Position numbers and translations under genes: made by a program
DNA from: Holophagaceae bacterium
Lineage (GTDB): Bacteria > Acidobacteriota > Holophagae > Holophagales > Holophagaceae
Direction: 5' to 3'
DNA: 64,000 nucleotides
NCBI GenBank assembly: GCA_016722505.1
Contig: JADKJH010000002.1
Span: 264,001-328,000, forward strand
Notes under the pieces: model-generated
What the model saw: the letters and a program-made list of their open reading frames with translations, nothing else
Told to the model about the DNA's origin: nothing
Database searches by the model: none
In this document: positions 17,763 to 28,752 of the stretch, piece after piece
Layout of the letters: each line of letters begins with the position of its first letter
How positions within the stretch are numbered: the first letter of the stretch is position 1

Positions 17763-18767
17763 ATGAGTTGGAAACCTGCGCCAAGAGCGGATCTGGATCT
17801 TTCGACGCTCCACCTGGATGCGCTGCAACGAATCCTGCTCTTGCAGCTCGATGGAACCGACGATGTCCCGACTTTGGCCCAGGCCATGGGGCTTCTTCCC
17901 GAGCGGATGGAGGCTCTTCTTGCCGGTTTGGTGACAATGGGCGCAGTGACAGCTGACAATCACGTCGCTATTCCATCTGAAAGTCCGAGCAGTCCTGCAA
18001 TCGAGGCTTCGCTGCCGGTGATCGAACCAGAACCGCCCGAGGCGGATGATCAAAAAACCGCTGAAGAGACGATTGCCGATCTTGCCGAGGCAGCCACCCA
18101 CAGACAATTATTCGAGCAGACCCTCCACAAAATGACTGTGGAGGAGCGGGCGGCCATGGCCGCTCTCGCGGTGGAGCCCGAACTGAGCGCCTACTGCTTC
18201 GACCCGGTGCCAAAGGTCATCCAAGCCATCCTAGAGAATCCGCGCGCCGGGTTGGCGCAAGCCCGCCTCATCGCGGCGCATCACCGGAATCCGATCGGGC
18301 TCGAAGCAGTCGCATCCCGGGTTTCTTTTGCGAACGATGTCGGCGTGCGGCGCGAGCTGCTCCAGAACCCACAACTTCCGGGGGCCGTTTTCAGGCGTCT
18401 CTGGTCCTCACGGCGGCTCCTGGAACAATTTCTGATAACGACTTCGCGGGAGGCTCCCGAACAGACACGGCGCCTGGCGCGGGATGTCCTGCGCACGAGT
18501 TTCCTCCAAAGAACCGGCGAGGAACGCGTAGAGCTGATCCTTAGCACCGAAGGGCGTTGCCTGGCTCTGCTGGCCGGCCTGACAGTTGATGGAAAGACCA
18601 CGGCCCTGCTCTGCCGCCGCACCTACGTTTCGAATCTCCTCATCCAGAACATCGCCCGTTGGAGCGCCGCCCCGCCGCAATTGATCGCCCACCTGCAACG
18701 GCAGGATGCGGTCCGGCGCAATCCCCAGCTGCGCCTGCTCCTTGAGCGCCATCCGAATGCAAGCTGA
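17763..18767 (+). CDS. Helical-repeat protein of unknown function
   Basis: This 334-aa protein starts 13 bp after the peptidase gene. Residues 1-70 look like a small winged-helix-type domain (LDALQRILLLQLDGTDDVPT). A proline/glutamate-rich linker follows at 70-105. Residues 110-334 form a run of amphipathic helices of HEAT-like character (for example VPKVIQAILENPRAGLAQAR and ELLQNPQLPGAVFRRLWSSR). I do not recognise a family with an assigned function. No signal peptide or membrane segment is seen. HEAT-like folds usually bind proteins or nucleic acids. Confidence 0.65.
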   Translation: MSWKPAPRADLDLSTLHLDALQRILLLQLDGTDDVPTLAQAMGLLPERMEALLAGLVTMGAVTADNHVAIPSESPSSPAIEASLPVIEPEPPEADDQKTAEETIADLAEAATHRQLFEQTLHKMTVEERAAMAALAVEPELSAYCFDPVPKVIQAILENPRAGLAQARLIAAHHRNPIGLEAVASRVSFANDVGVRRELLQNPQLPGAVFRRLWSSRRLLEQFLITTSREAPEQTRRLARDVLRTSFLQRTGEERVELILSTEGRCLALLAGLTVDGKTTALLCRRTYVSNLLIQNIARWSAAPPQLIAHLQRQDAVRRNPQLRLLLERHPNAS

Positions 18768-18790
18768 GCGCCCTGGTGGTTGCGGGCCGG

Positions 18791-19582
18791 TCAATCCGAA
18801 ACGAGCGGTTCCCGGCGCGCCACCATCGCCACCAAGGCCGCTACGGCCAAAGCTGCGGCCACATGCTTGAGCGCATGTCCAGACATGCTCCCGCCCGTTG
18901 CGCGGAACACAGCGCCATCCCATTGCTCCAGCGCTTTGGCGATGGCATACCAGAGCACCAGCCAAGCCATATCCCTAGTTCGGGTGTAGCTGGCTGGAAA
19001 CAGCGCCATCATCATCGGAATCGCAAGCATGGGGTAGAACTGCACCAACAGATAGAAGCGCAGATCCCCGATGCCCGTGAGTTCGCCCCTGCGCCAGACT
19101 TCCGCGCTCAGGATGCCCAGCAGCAGGAAGGGAAGTAGAAGCACCCCGCCCACTTTCGCGTGGATGCGCTCCGCGATCACCGCCGACATCAGCGCCATGA
19201 ACACGAGCGTCATGGGCAGGCGGTCCCAAAATAGCTTGCGGTTGTCCGGGTGCAGATGGTAGTAGCCCGATCCCAGTCCCACAAGCAGGACTCCGGCAAA
19301 GGCGACAAAGTAGGCCCACCGCTCGAAGGGCGCATGGAATCGCGGTTTCGGATTCCGAACCATCACCCAAAGCGCCGCCAGACCTACCGGAATGAACGCT
19401 GCATTGGAGACCACGTTCCAAAAATTCGGGATGCCCAGCATCGTCCTCTGATCCGCGAAGGCGTGGTAGGCCGCAGGCTGCGCGATGCGCGGAAGCAGGA
19501 GGGCCAGCACAATCACACCCGCGGTGAAAATCATCAGGACCGCGATGCGGGGTCGAAAGGTGGAAGCATGGGATGGATTCAT
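18791..19582 (-). CDS. Alkaline ceramidase-like membrane protein
   Basis: This 263-aa integral membrane protein resembles the alkaline ceramidase/CREST hydrolase family. Family marks: FWNVVSNAAFIPVG in the early helix, GSGYYHLHPDNRKLFWDRLP with Ser, His and Asp of the metal site, and a late SGHALKHVAAALAV carrying two more His. Seven hydrophobic segments are visible. I prefer the ATG at 19582 (GATAGG 4 nt upstream); the frame extends to 19618. If active it would hydrolyse an amide-linked lipid, but the substrate is not predictable from sequence alone. Confidence 0.72.
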   Translation of the reverse strand: MNPSHASTFRPRIAVLMIFTAGVIVLALLLPRIAQPAAYHAFADQRTMLGIPNFWNVVSNAAFIPVGLAALWVMVRNPKPRFHAPFERWAYFVAFAGVLLVGLGSGYYHLHPDNRKLFWDRLPMTLVFMALMSAVIAERIHAKVGGVLLLPFLLLGILSAEVWRRGELTGIGDLRFYLLVQFYPMLAIPMMMALFPASYTRTRDMAWLVLWYAIAKALEQWDGAVFRATGGSMSGHALKHVAAALAVAALVAMVARREPLVSD

Positions 19583-19735
19583 GAGACCTATCCTCGCAGC
19601 AAGCGCCTGGAATCGCATGCCAATGGGCGCGTGCCACAGCCATTCCCGATCGCTGATTCACCTGTCGCAAGGTACACTGGAAGCCTAAGCCGTTGCGGCA
19701 AAATGACTGGGTCATTTACATGGTGGACCGGCATA

Positions 19736-19788
19736 AGGGGCCGTAACAAACTCACCAGAACTGCACCGGTGCTTTTGTAACGGCCCCT
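19736..19788. repeat. Palindromic hairpin related to the 11231-11456 repeats
   Basis: Outer arms AGGGGCCGT (19736-19744) and ACGGCCCCT (19780-19788) pair perfectly. The inner left arm CCGTAACAAACTCACCAG matches the corresponding arm of the 75-bp repeats at 14 of 18 positions. It lies 20 bp upstream of the FKBP-type isomerase gene, near its probable ribosome site. Confidence 0.7.
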
Positions 19789-19807
19789 AACCCTGACAGG
19801 AGTTCCC

Positions 19808-20293
19808 ATGCTGATCCGCACCCTTTTGACCGCCACGTTGGCCCTCACCCTCGGAACTTCACCTGTGGATGGCTCTACGGCCGACAAAGCCCAGAAAACC
19901 AAGAAGGCCATGAAAGCCACCACCCCCACCAAGGAGAAAAAGATGATCACCACCGCAAGCGGCTTGCAGTACACCGACACCGTGGAAGGCAGCGGCGCCT
20001 CGCCTGTGAAAGGCAAGACCTGCGTCATGCATTACACCGGCTGGCTGTGGGACGGCAAAGCCAAGGGCGCCAAGTTCGATTCCTCCGTGGACCACGGGCA
20101 GCCCTTCGAATTCACCATCGGCGTAGGCCAGGTCATCAAAGGCTGGGACGAAGGCGTAGGCACCATGAAGGTGGGCGGCAAGCGCACCTTGATCATCCCC
20201 AGCGCCCTGGGCTATGGCAGCCGTGGCGCTGGCGCCGTCATCCCTCCCAATGCGACCCTCTGCTTCGAGGTGGAGCTGTTGGGCATTAAGTAA
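19808..20293 (+). CDS. FKBP-type peptidyl-prolyl isomerase, exported
   Basis: This 161-aa protein has a signal peptide (MLIRTLLTATLALTLGTSP), a short lysine-rich linker and one FKBP domain. Landmarks are ITTASGLQYTDTVEGSGASP, VMHYTGWLWDG, KFDSSVDHGQPFEF, VIKGWDEGVGTMKVGGKRTL, IPSALGYGSRGAG and IPPNATLCFEVELLGI, all typical of active enzymes. It probably assists folding in the periplasm. The start is preceded by AGGAG 6 nt upstream. Like the cyclophilin gene, it has a hairpin of the same repeat family just upstream. Confidence 0.94.
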   Translation: MLIRTLLTATLALTLGTSPVDGSTADKAQKTKKAMKATTPTKEKKMITTASGLQYTDTVEGSGASPVKGKTCVMHYTGWLWDGKAKGAKFDSSVDHGQPFEFTIGVGQVIKGWDEGVGTMKVGGKRTLIIPSALGYGSRGAGAVIPPNATLCFEVELLGIK

Positions 20294-20304
20294 GCAGAGA
20301 CACC

Positions 20305-21378
20305 ATGAATCTGAATAATGTGATGCCCTGGGACGCCCCGGCCCCTGAAAAGGCGGGGCGTCCTTCGGCATTCGGACTGCTGCCGGAAGATCTGAAGGCC
20401 CTCGGCTGTCCCAATGATGCGAACCATCTCTTCTCGCTCCTGCAACGGCCCTGGGCCTGGAAGGAAGGCGCGCCGAAGCTCGGCAAAGATAATCTCGCAT
20501 TTCTGGAATCCGTCGCGGACCTTAGCTTGCCGGGCATTGATGAATCCATCGAGTCTTTGGACGGTACGCGGAAATTGGCGCTCACGCTTTCCGACGGCCG
20601 CCGCATCGAGACCGTCCACATGCCCCGTGTGGTGAAAAATGCCCGGGTCACCATGTGCATCAGCAGTCAGGTGGGCTGCGCCATGGGCTGCACTTTTTGC
20701 GCTACCGGCGCCATGGGCATACAGCGGAATCTAAGCGCCGGCGAGATTGTCGGCCAGGTGCTTTCGGTGATGTCGGCGCTAGGCCCCGGGACATCCTCCC
20801 GGCTCACACTGGTCTTCATGGGCATGGGCGAACCTCTGCACAATCTCGACCATGTCCATCGGGCCATTCACGTGCTCACCCATTCAGCAGGTTTGTGCAT
20901 TCCCGCACGCCGCATCACCGTGAGCACCTCCGGTCTCGTCAGCGGCATCGAGAAACTGGCAAAGTTGAAACCTAGGCCGTTGCTGGCGATCAGCCTGAAC
21001 GCAAGCAGCGACACAGCTCGCAGCCGCACCATGCCGGTGAACAAGGTCTGGAATCTGGAAAAACTGCGGGCAGCTCTGGATTCCTGGGGCCTCCGATCCA
21101 ACGAAAAATTCACGTTCGAATACGTGCTGCTGGCGGGCGAGAACGACACCGATGAAGATGCGGATCGCCTGGTGGCCTGGCTTGGGGCCTTGAGCAAAGG
21201 GCACAATCTGAATCTGATTCCCATGAACGAACACGATGCGAGCGAATTTTGCGAACCCGCTGAAGCCCGTATCCAGGCCTTCTCGGATCGCCTGAAAAGT
21301 CATGGGTGCTTTGTCACGGTGCGAAGGTCGCGGGGCCGGGATGTCAACGCCGCATGCGGCCAGCTGGTGAAGCGATGA
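20305..21378 (+). CDS. rlmN: 23S rRNA/tRNA adenine-C2 methyltransferase RlmN
   Basis: RlmN is a radical-SAM enzyme that methylates C2 of A2503 in 23S rRNA and A37 of several tRNAs. The 357-aa protein contains the 4Fe-4S motif CxxxCxxC in GCAMGCTFCATGAMG, the GMGEPLHNLD segment and ISLNASSDTARSRTMPVNK. The mechanistic C-terminal cysteine is in DVNAACGQLV and the other in the FCEPAEARIQ region or nearby. The stop overlaps purU (ATGA). Length and order of motifs are standard. Confidence 0.94.
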   Translation: MNLNNVMPWDAPAPEKAGRPSAFGLLPEDLKALGCPNDANHLFSLLQRPWAWKEGAPKLGKDNLAFLESVADLSLPGIDESIESLDGTRKLALTLSDGRRIETVHMPRVVKNARVTMCISSQVGCAMGCTFCATGAMGIQRNLSAGEIVGQVLSVMSALGPGTSSRLTLVFMGMGEPLHNLDHVHRAIHVLTHSAGLCIPARRITVSTSGLVSGIEKLAKLKPRPLLAISLNASSDTARSRTMPVNKVWNLEKLRAALDSWGLRSNEKFTFEYVLLAGENDTDEDADRLVAWLGALSKGHNLNLIPMNEHDASEFCEPAEARIQAFSDRLKSHGCFVTVRRSRGRDVNAACGQLVKR

Positions 21379-22247
21379 ACCCCATGAAGCAGACAGCCAC
21401 ACTGCTGATCTCGTGCCCAGACCAGAAGGGGATCGTGGCGCGCCTTTCCAATTTTGTCTTCCAGCACGGCGGAAACATCGTGGATTCCGATCATCATACG
21501 GATTTTTCGGTGGATCGCTTTCTCGGACGCATCGAGTGGGAGATGGAAGGTTTCGCGCTCTCGAAAGCCGGACTCCCGGCCGCCCTGGCCGAAGTGGCCG
21601 ATCCCATGGGCGGGGCAGAAGGCAGGCCCTGGCGGCTTCATTTCAGCGATGAACTTCCGCGGATCGCCATCTGGTGCAGCCGCCAGGACCATTGCCTTCT
21701 GGACCTGCTGTGGCGCTACACAGCTGGAGAATTAAGGGCAGAGATTCCTTTCATCCTGAGCAACCACAGGGACCTTGAGCCCATCGCGGCGCAGTTCGGC
21801 ATCCCGTTCCGGCATGTGCCCGTAACGCATGCGTCCAAGTCGGAAGCCGAGGCGCAGTCCCTAACGTTGCTCAAGGAGCATCGCGTGGATCTCGTCGTGC
21901 TGGCGAAATACATGCAAGTGCTGAGCGATGATTTCCTGCGCTCCTTTCCATCGGTCATGAATATCCACCACAGCTTCCTGCCGGCCTTTGCCGGGGCCCA
22001 GCCCTACCACCAGGCCCACGCCCGGGGCGTCAAGGTCATCGGCGCCACGGCTCATTACGTCACCCCTGAATTGGATGCAGGCCCCATCATCGAGCAGGAG
22101 ATCACGCGCGTGAGCCACCGCGATACGGTGGAAGATCTCATCCGAAAGGGCAAGGACGTGGAGCGTTTGGTCCTTGCAAGAGCCGTAAGGCTGCACTTGC
22201 AGCATCGCATCCTGGCCTATGGCAACAGAACTGTAGTCTTCGAATAG
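21375..22247 (+). CDS. purU: Formyltetrahydrofolate deformylase
   Basis: PurU hydrolyses 10-formyl-tetrahydrofolate to formate and tetrahydrofolate, balancing one-carbon pools for purine synthesis. The 290-aa protein has an N-terminal ACT domain (TLLISCPDQKGIVARLSNFV) and a formyltransferase-like catalytic domain with VVLAKYMQVLSDDFLRSFPS, NIHHSFLPAFAGAQPYHQA and GATAHYVTPELDAGPIIEQE, which hold the catalytic Asn, His and Asp. The start is the ATG overlapping the rlmN stop; the upstream open frame is within rlmN. Confidence 0.95.
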   Translation: MNPMKQTATLLISCPDQKGIVARLSNFVFQHGGNIVDSDHHTDFSVDRFLGRIEWEMEGFALSKAGLPAALAEVADPMGGAEGRPWRLHFSDELPRIAIWCSRQDHCLLDLLWRYTAGELRAEIPFILSNHRDLEPIAAQFGIPFRHVPVTHASKSEAEAQSLTLLKEHRVDLVVLAKYMQVLSDDFLRSFPSVMNIHHSFLPAFAGAQPYHQAHARGVKVIGATAHYVTPELDAGPIIEQEITRVSHRDTVEDLIRKGKDVERLVLARAVRLHLQHRILAYGNRTVVFE

Positions 22248-22303
22248 TCCGATGCGCAATTGTGCCCACCAGATCCATAGAGCTTTCGCCAGCGAGTGAC
22301 CCC

Positions 22304-22762
22304 ATGCAGGTTTCCATCCACCAGCTTCCCCATGCAATCGGTCTGGAACTGCCGACCTACGCCACCCCCCACGCTGCCGGGATGGATCTGCGAGCCGCCA
22401 TTCCTGCTGATGAAATCTGGAGCCTGGAGCCCGGGCAGCGGCGGCTTGTGCCCACAGGTTTGGTGATGGCTATTCCCGATGGCTTCGAAGGCCAGGTGAG
22501 ACCCCGCTCAGGTTTGGCTTTGCGCCATGGCGTCACCGTGCTCAATGCGCCGGGCACCATAGATTCCGACTACCGCGGCGAAGTGGCGGTGGTGCTTGCG
22601 AACCACGGTCAGAACAGCTTTGAATTGCGGCGGGGTGAACGCATCGCGCAGCTGTTGATCGCTCCGGTGGCGGTTTGCGAATGGAGCCTTGAAACGACCA
22701 GCGCCGCTCTGGGGGAAACCCATCGCGGCGCTGGTGGTTATGGTTCGACTGGCAAGGTTTGA
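22304..22762 (+). CDS. dut: dUTP diphosphatase
   Basis: This trimeric enzyme hydrolyses dUTP to dUMP, keeping uracil out of DNA and feeding thymidylate synthesis. The 152-aa protein shows the five dUTPase motifs: AGMDLRAA, PRSGLALRHGV, NAPGTIDSDYRGE, RRGERIAQLLIAP and the C-terminal RGAGGYGSTG arm. I place the start at 22304 (QVSIHQLPHAIG follows Met) because the sequence before it does not resemble the family. The ribosome site is weak. It converges on the skp-like gene. Confidence 0.95.
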   Translation: MQVSIHQLPHAIGLELPTYATPHAAGMDLRAAIPADEIWSLEPGQRRLVPTGLVMAIPDGFEGQVRPRSGLALRHGVTVLNAPGTIDSDYRGEVAVVLANHGQNSFELRRGERIAQLLIAPVAVCEWSLETTSAALGETHRGAGGYGSTGKV

Positions 22763-22797
22763 CCGAACCCAAAGGTCAAAACATCTGTCGAGTTGAC

Positions 22798-23406
22798 TCA
22801 GCCGTTCTTCTTGGCCTTAGGAGCGGCTTTGGCGGCAGGCTTGGCCACGGGCGCATCGGCCTCTGGAGCGGCAGACTTGCCTGCGAACTTGGCGTCATAG
22901 CGCTTGGCGATTTCATCGGTGAATTCCACAGCCCACTTTTCATCCGTGAAAGCGAACATACCGGCGTTCTGACGGGTGTACTGGAAGACCACTTGAAGTT
23001 TCCGCTCTCTGGAGACTTCCTCTACGATGGGGCCCACTTCCTTCTGGAACTGGCCATAGATCTTGTCGCTCTCTTTGTTGAACTCCTTCTGGCTGTCCTC
23101 CTGGGCGCGCTTGAAGGCAGTTTCGCCGTCCTGGAGATTCCGGGTGAGCGTAGCGCGGCCTTCATCTGAGAGGCCGGGGCTCTTGAGCTGCTCCGCCATC
23201 TTTTCCAGCTCTTTCTGCTTGGCCACCAGCTTTTCCTGCAGGCCTTTGCCAATGCCGTCGAGCTGCTCCACGACCTTCTTGGCGCGGGCGGAATTCTTGA
23301 AAAGCTGGTCCGGGGCGAAAATCGCGAAGCGGGGCGCCGCTTCCTGGGCCAGCACTGGAGCTGAGGCCAGGGTGGTGATAGCTGCTAAGGCAAGAATCCG
23401 GCGCAT
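22798..23406 (-). CDS. OmpH/Skp-family periplasmic chaperone
   Basis: Skp-like proteins hold unfolded outer-membrane proteins in the periplasm and deliver them to the BAM complex. The 202-aa precursor has a signal peptide (MRRILALAAITTLASAPVLA), a hydrophobic start strand (FAIFAPDQLF), a long charged coiled coil (roughly residues 45-125) and an Ala/Lys/Pro-rich tail. The ATG at 23406 has GGAG 5 nt upstream; an alternative at 23421 is less likely. It lies downstream of bamA, the usual BamA-Skp order. Confidence 0.85.
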   Translation of the reverse strand: MRRILALAAITTLASAPVLAQEAAPRFAIFAPDQLFKNSARAKKVVEQLDGIGKGLQEKLVAKQKELEKMAEQLKSPGLSDEGRATLTRNLQDGETAFKRAQEDSQKEFNKESDKIYGQFQKEVGPIVEEVSRERKLQVVFQYTRQNAGMFAFTDEKWAVEFTDEIAKRYDAKFAGKSAAPEADAPVAKPAAKAAPKAKKNG

Positions 23407-23482
23407 GATGGCTCCAATCACAAAAGAATTAGTTTATCGCAGAATGGGAAAATGATCCCGCTCTAAGGTCGTCAGTAGGTCG

Positions 23483-26070
23483 TCAGAAGGTTGTCCCGAT
23501 GCTGAATTGGAAATCGTTCTGGCCTTCGGGATCGAAAGGATAGGGATTGAGTTTGCGGGACCAGATCAGCCTTAGGGGGGCCGGGCTGATGGGTAGGAAA
23601 AAGCGCAGTTCCACGCCCGCGCTGCGGAGCAAAGTCGGATTCCGGTATGCGATGGTCTGGTTATTCAGGGTATAGCTCACGAACTCGCTGGAAAATATTT
23701 TCGTGCCTTGTGCCCAGGCATTGCCTGCGTCGTAGAAAAGCACCAGCCGGAAGGGATCCGCCACCTTGAACTGGTATTCCAGATTGGCGACGAACTGTTT
23801 GTTGCCGCCCACCACCACAGGGTTGCTGAAATTATCGAGTTTCAGGGAACCGACCTGGCCGTATTTGTAGCCGCGAATGCTGTTTTCGCCACCGGGCCGG
23901 TAGTACTGGTAAAGCGGCAATTCATCCTGCCCAAGGTTCCGGATATAGCCGTAGCTCAGGTTCGCGGCAAAAATGTGCCGCTCGCCTGCATTAGCGTATT
24001 TCGAAAAATTCCAATTCGCCCGCAAGGAGGGGCGGTCCCCGCCGAACTGCCATCCGCCATATTCAAGGCTCATCCCGAAACGCGTGCCCTGGGTGGGCTT
24101 GTAGGGATGGTTGACCGTATTGAACTCGATGCTCTGGTTGAAGGTCGAAGTCAGCTGGCTGGTGGTGTCCCGGAAGTAGAAATTCCGTCCACCCTCGATC
24201 CGGATGATGCTGAAGGTGTAGCCCACAGAATACGTGGTGAAAAAGGCCCAACGGCTTTGGGGGAAGAAGGTGGAGAGCCTGGTGCCAGTGTTGAGCCCCA
24301 GGGAGCGAGTGAATTGCTTGTACGCGTTGTCCGCGCCCACCCTCGACGCATCATAGTCCGTGGTCCCATTCGATATGCTCGCGGAAAACGAATAGGGCAG
24401 ATCAAGAACGAAAGGTTCCACATAGGATACGGACGCGGTCTTGGAAAATTGGCCGCCATTGAAGCTCAACGCGAGGCTCTCGCCCCCGCCGCCCAGGTTC
24501 TTGGTGGAGAAGCTCGCGCCCAGGGAGAAGCCGAACAGCTGGCCGTAGCCACCCTGGAACAGCAGTTCGTTGACACCCGCTTCTTCCCCCTTGATGGTGA
24601 TATCCACTTGGGGCTTGTTGGGGACCAGATCAACTTTGGGTTCCTGGCCCTTCACATCGAAAAAACCGAGCTGGCCGAGGCCGGTAAAGGAATCCTTGAA
24701 TTCCTCCGCCGAAAAGGGATCGCCTTCACGCAGGCGGAGCGACCTGCGCAGCACCTTGTCCTTGGTGGTGGTGTTGCCCTCGAATTCGATGCGGCGGATG
24801 GTGAACGGCTCGCCTTCATCCACCTTGAGCGTGGTATCCACCAGCCTGCGTCCGGCTTCCTCGCGGGTCTCCAGTTTTTTCTCCGCGCGATACAGGATGT
24901 AACTCGCGTTGCTGTAGCCTTCCTTGATTTTGTCCATCGCCTTATTCAGGGCGTCGAGATCAAAAGGATGGGCTTTCTGAGCGGGCTGATCCGCGGTGGA
25001 AGGCTTTAGGTTCAGGAATTTCGCCACATAGGAGCGGTTGTCCCGTTTCATCTCCGCATACTTTTCACGGAAGTATTTTTCCTTGAACACCTTCTCGTTG
25101 CCTTCAACTTTGAATGTGCCCTCGTAGTACTGTTCGCCCTCCAGCACTGGCACCACCAGTGTGGCGCGGAGATCATATTTGGGCGATTTGGCTTCCCTCT
25201 CCCGCTTGATGTTCTTCTTTTTCTGCTTCGCGGTCGTGAAGTCCTGAACCTCTATGGTGGGCTGTCCTACGAACACATCCTTGTAGCCTTTTCGCCAGTA
25301 GGTCTCCTTGACGTGCTTCAGATCCTCTTCAAGATTTTTATCCACCAGCAAGTCATGGGACGTAAGCCAGCTGAAGGACCAATGCCGCCGGGTCTTCTCC
25401 ATGGCCCTGGCCAGCTGGCTGCTGGAAATGATCTTGTTACCACGGAATTTGAGTGAATAGATGCGGACCTTCCCGCCTTCTTTGATGTCAAAGACCAGGC
25501 GGGACACACCGGGGCCCATGATCTCGAGATTCACGTCCACCACCGGGTTGCGGAATCCCTTCTCCGCCGCCTGGTCCACGATCAGGTCTTTGATCTTGCG
25601 CGCGGCATCCGGGTCGTAAAGGCTGTCCGGCGTGATGGTCAGCTTCTTTTCCTTGACCTTGTCCTTGAGATTGGTGAGGCCCAACTCTGTGCCGCCCCGG
25701 TAATCCACCTCTTTGATGATGGGCCTTTCGCGGATGCGGATGATCAGCTTCTTGCCGTTCTTGCCGCCCTTGTCCTTATCGTCCTGGACCTCGAACTTGA
25801 TGTCATCGAAGGAGCCCGAAACCCACATTTTTTCGGTGATCTTGGCAAGATCCAGGTTCCGGAGATCATCGCCCACTTTGATGCCGGATTTAAAAATCAC
25901 AGTTTCGGCGGTCTGTTTCTGGGCCCCGATGACCTCGATGGCCACGACAGTCTCAGCGGATTCAGCCTCCTGCGCGCACAGGACGGCGGGAGTCCCCGCG
26001 GCGAGCACCAGAGGCAACAGCCCCCCTACACACCGGGCGGCTGCCCAGTGTTTGATCTGGGTCTTCAAAA

Positions 26071-26074
<4 letters not shown>
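23483..26074 (-). CDS. bamA: Outer membrane protein assembly factor BamA
   Basis: BamA is the essential beta-barrel insertase for outer-membrane proteins. The 863-aa precursor has a signal peptide (hydrophobic run ending CAQEAESAE), five POTRA domains (roughly residues 40-490; for example FTIRRIEFEGNTTTKDKVLR marks the last) and a C-terminal Omp85 barrel. In the barrel YRPGGENSIRGYKYG holds the conserved VRGF-like loop-6 motif. The final strand ends in Phe (FSIGTTF). The start overlaps the clpC stop by four bases, so bamA is coupled to an upstream protease-chaperone gene, an uncommon pairing. Confidence 0.95.
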
Positions 26075-28539
<2,465 letters not shown>

Positions 28540-28611
28540 GGTCACCCCCTCCGGGGATACAGGAACAGTCCAGGTTAGCCTGTTTGGCGCATCTTGTCCC
28601 GACGTCATGAA

Positions 28612-28657
28612 CGAGGGGGACCGCCCGCTCCCTTCGCTCATTCTTCGTCCCCCTCGT
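28612..28657. repeat. Inverted repeat between clpC and purA
   Basis: ACGAGGGGGAC near 28612 and its complement GTCCCCCTCGT near 28647 form an 11-bp stem around a loop of about 25 nt. It lies in the 213-bp divergent intergenic region. Confidence 0.6.
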
Positions 28658-28664
28658 GCTCCCC

Positions 28665-28697
28665 ACGCGGTGTCCGGGCAAAGCCCGGACACCGCGT
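28665..28697. repeat. Perfect 15-bp hairpin between clpC and purA
   Basis: The stem ACGCGGTGTCCGGGC (28665-28679) pairs perfectly with 28683-28697 around an AAA loop. No T-run follows on either strand, so it is not a standard terminator. It lies in the shared upstream region of divergent clpC and purA. Confidence 0.85.
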
Positions 28698-28752
28698 CTT
28701 CCTCCTGGGACAGAGTGGGCCTTCACGGTATTCTGGTTGGCTTGGAGCGAGC

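Noticed and set aside
23708..25009. 433-codon plus-strand frame opposite bamA
   Set aside because: Antisense of a clear BamA gene; no ribosome site or family signs.
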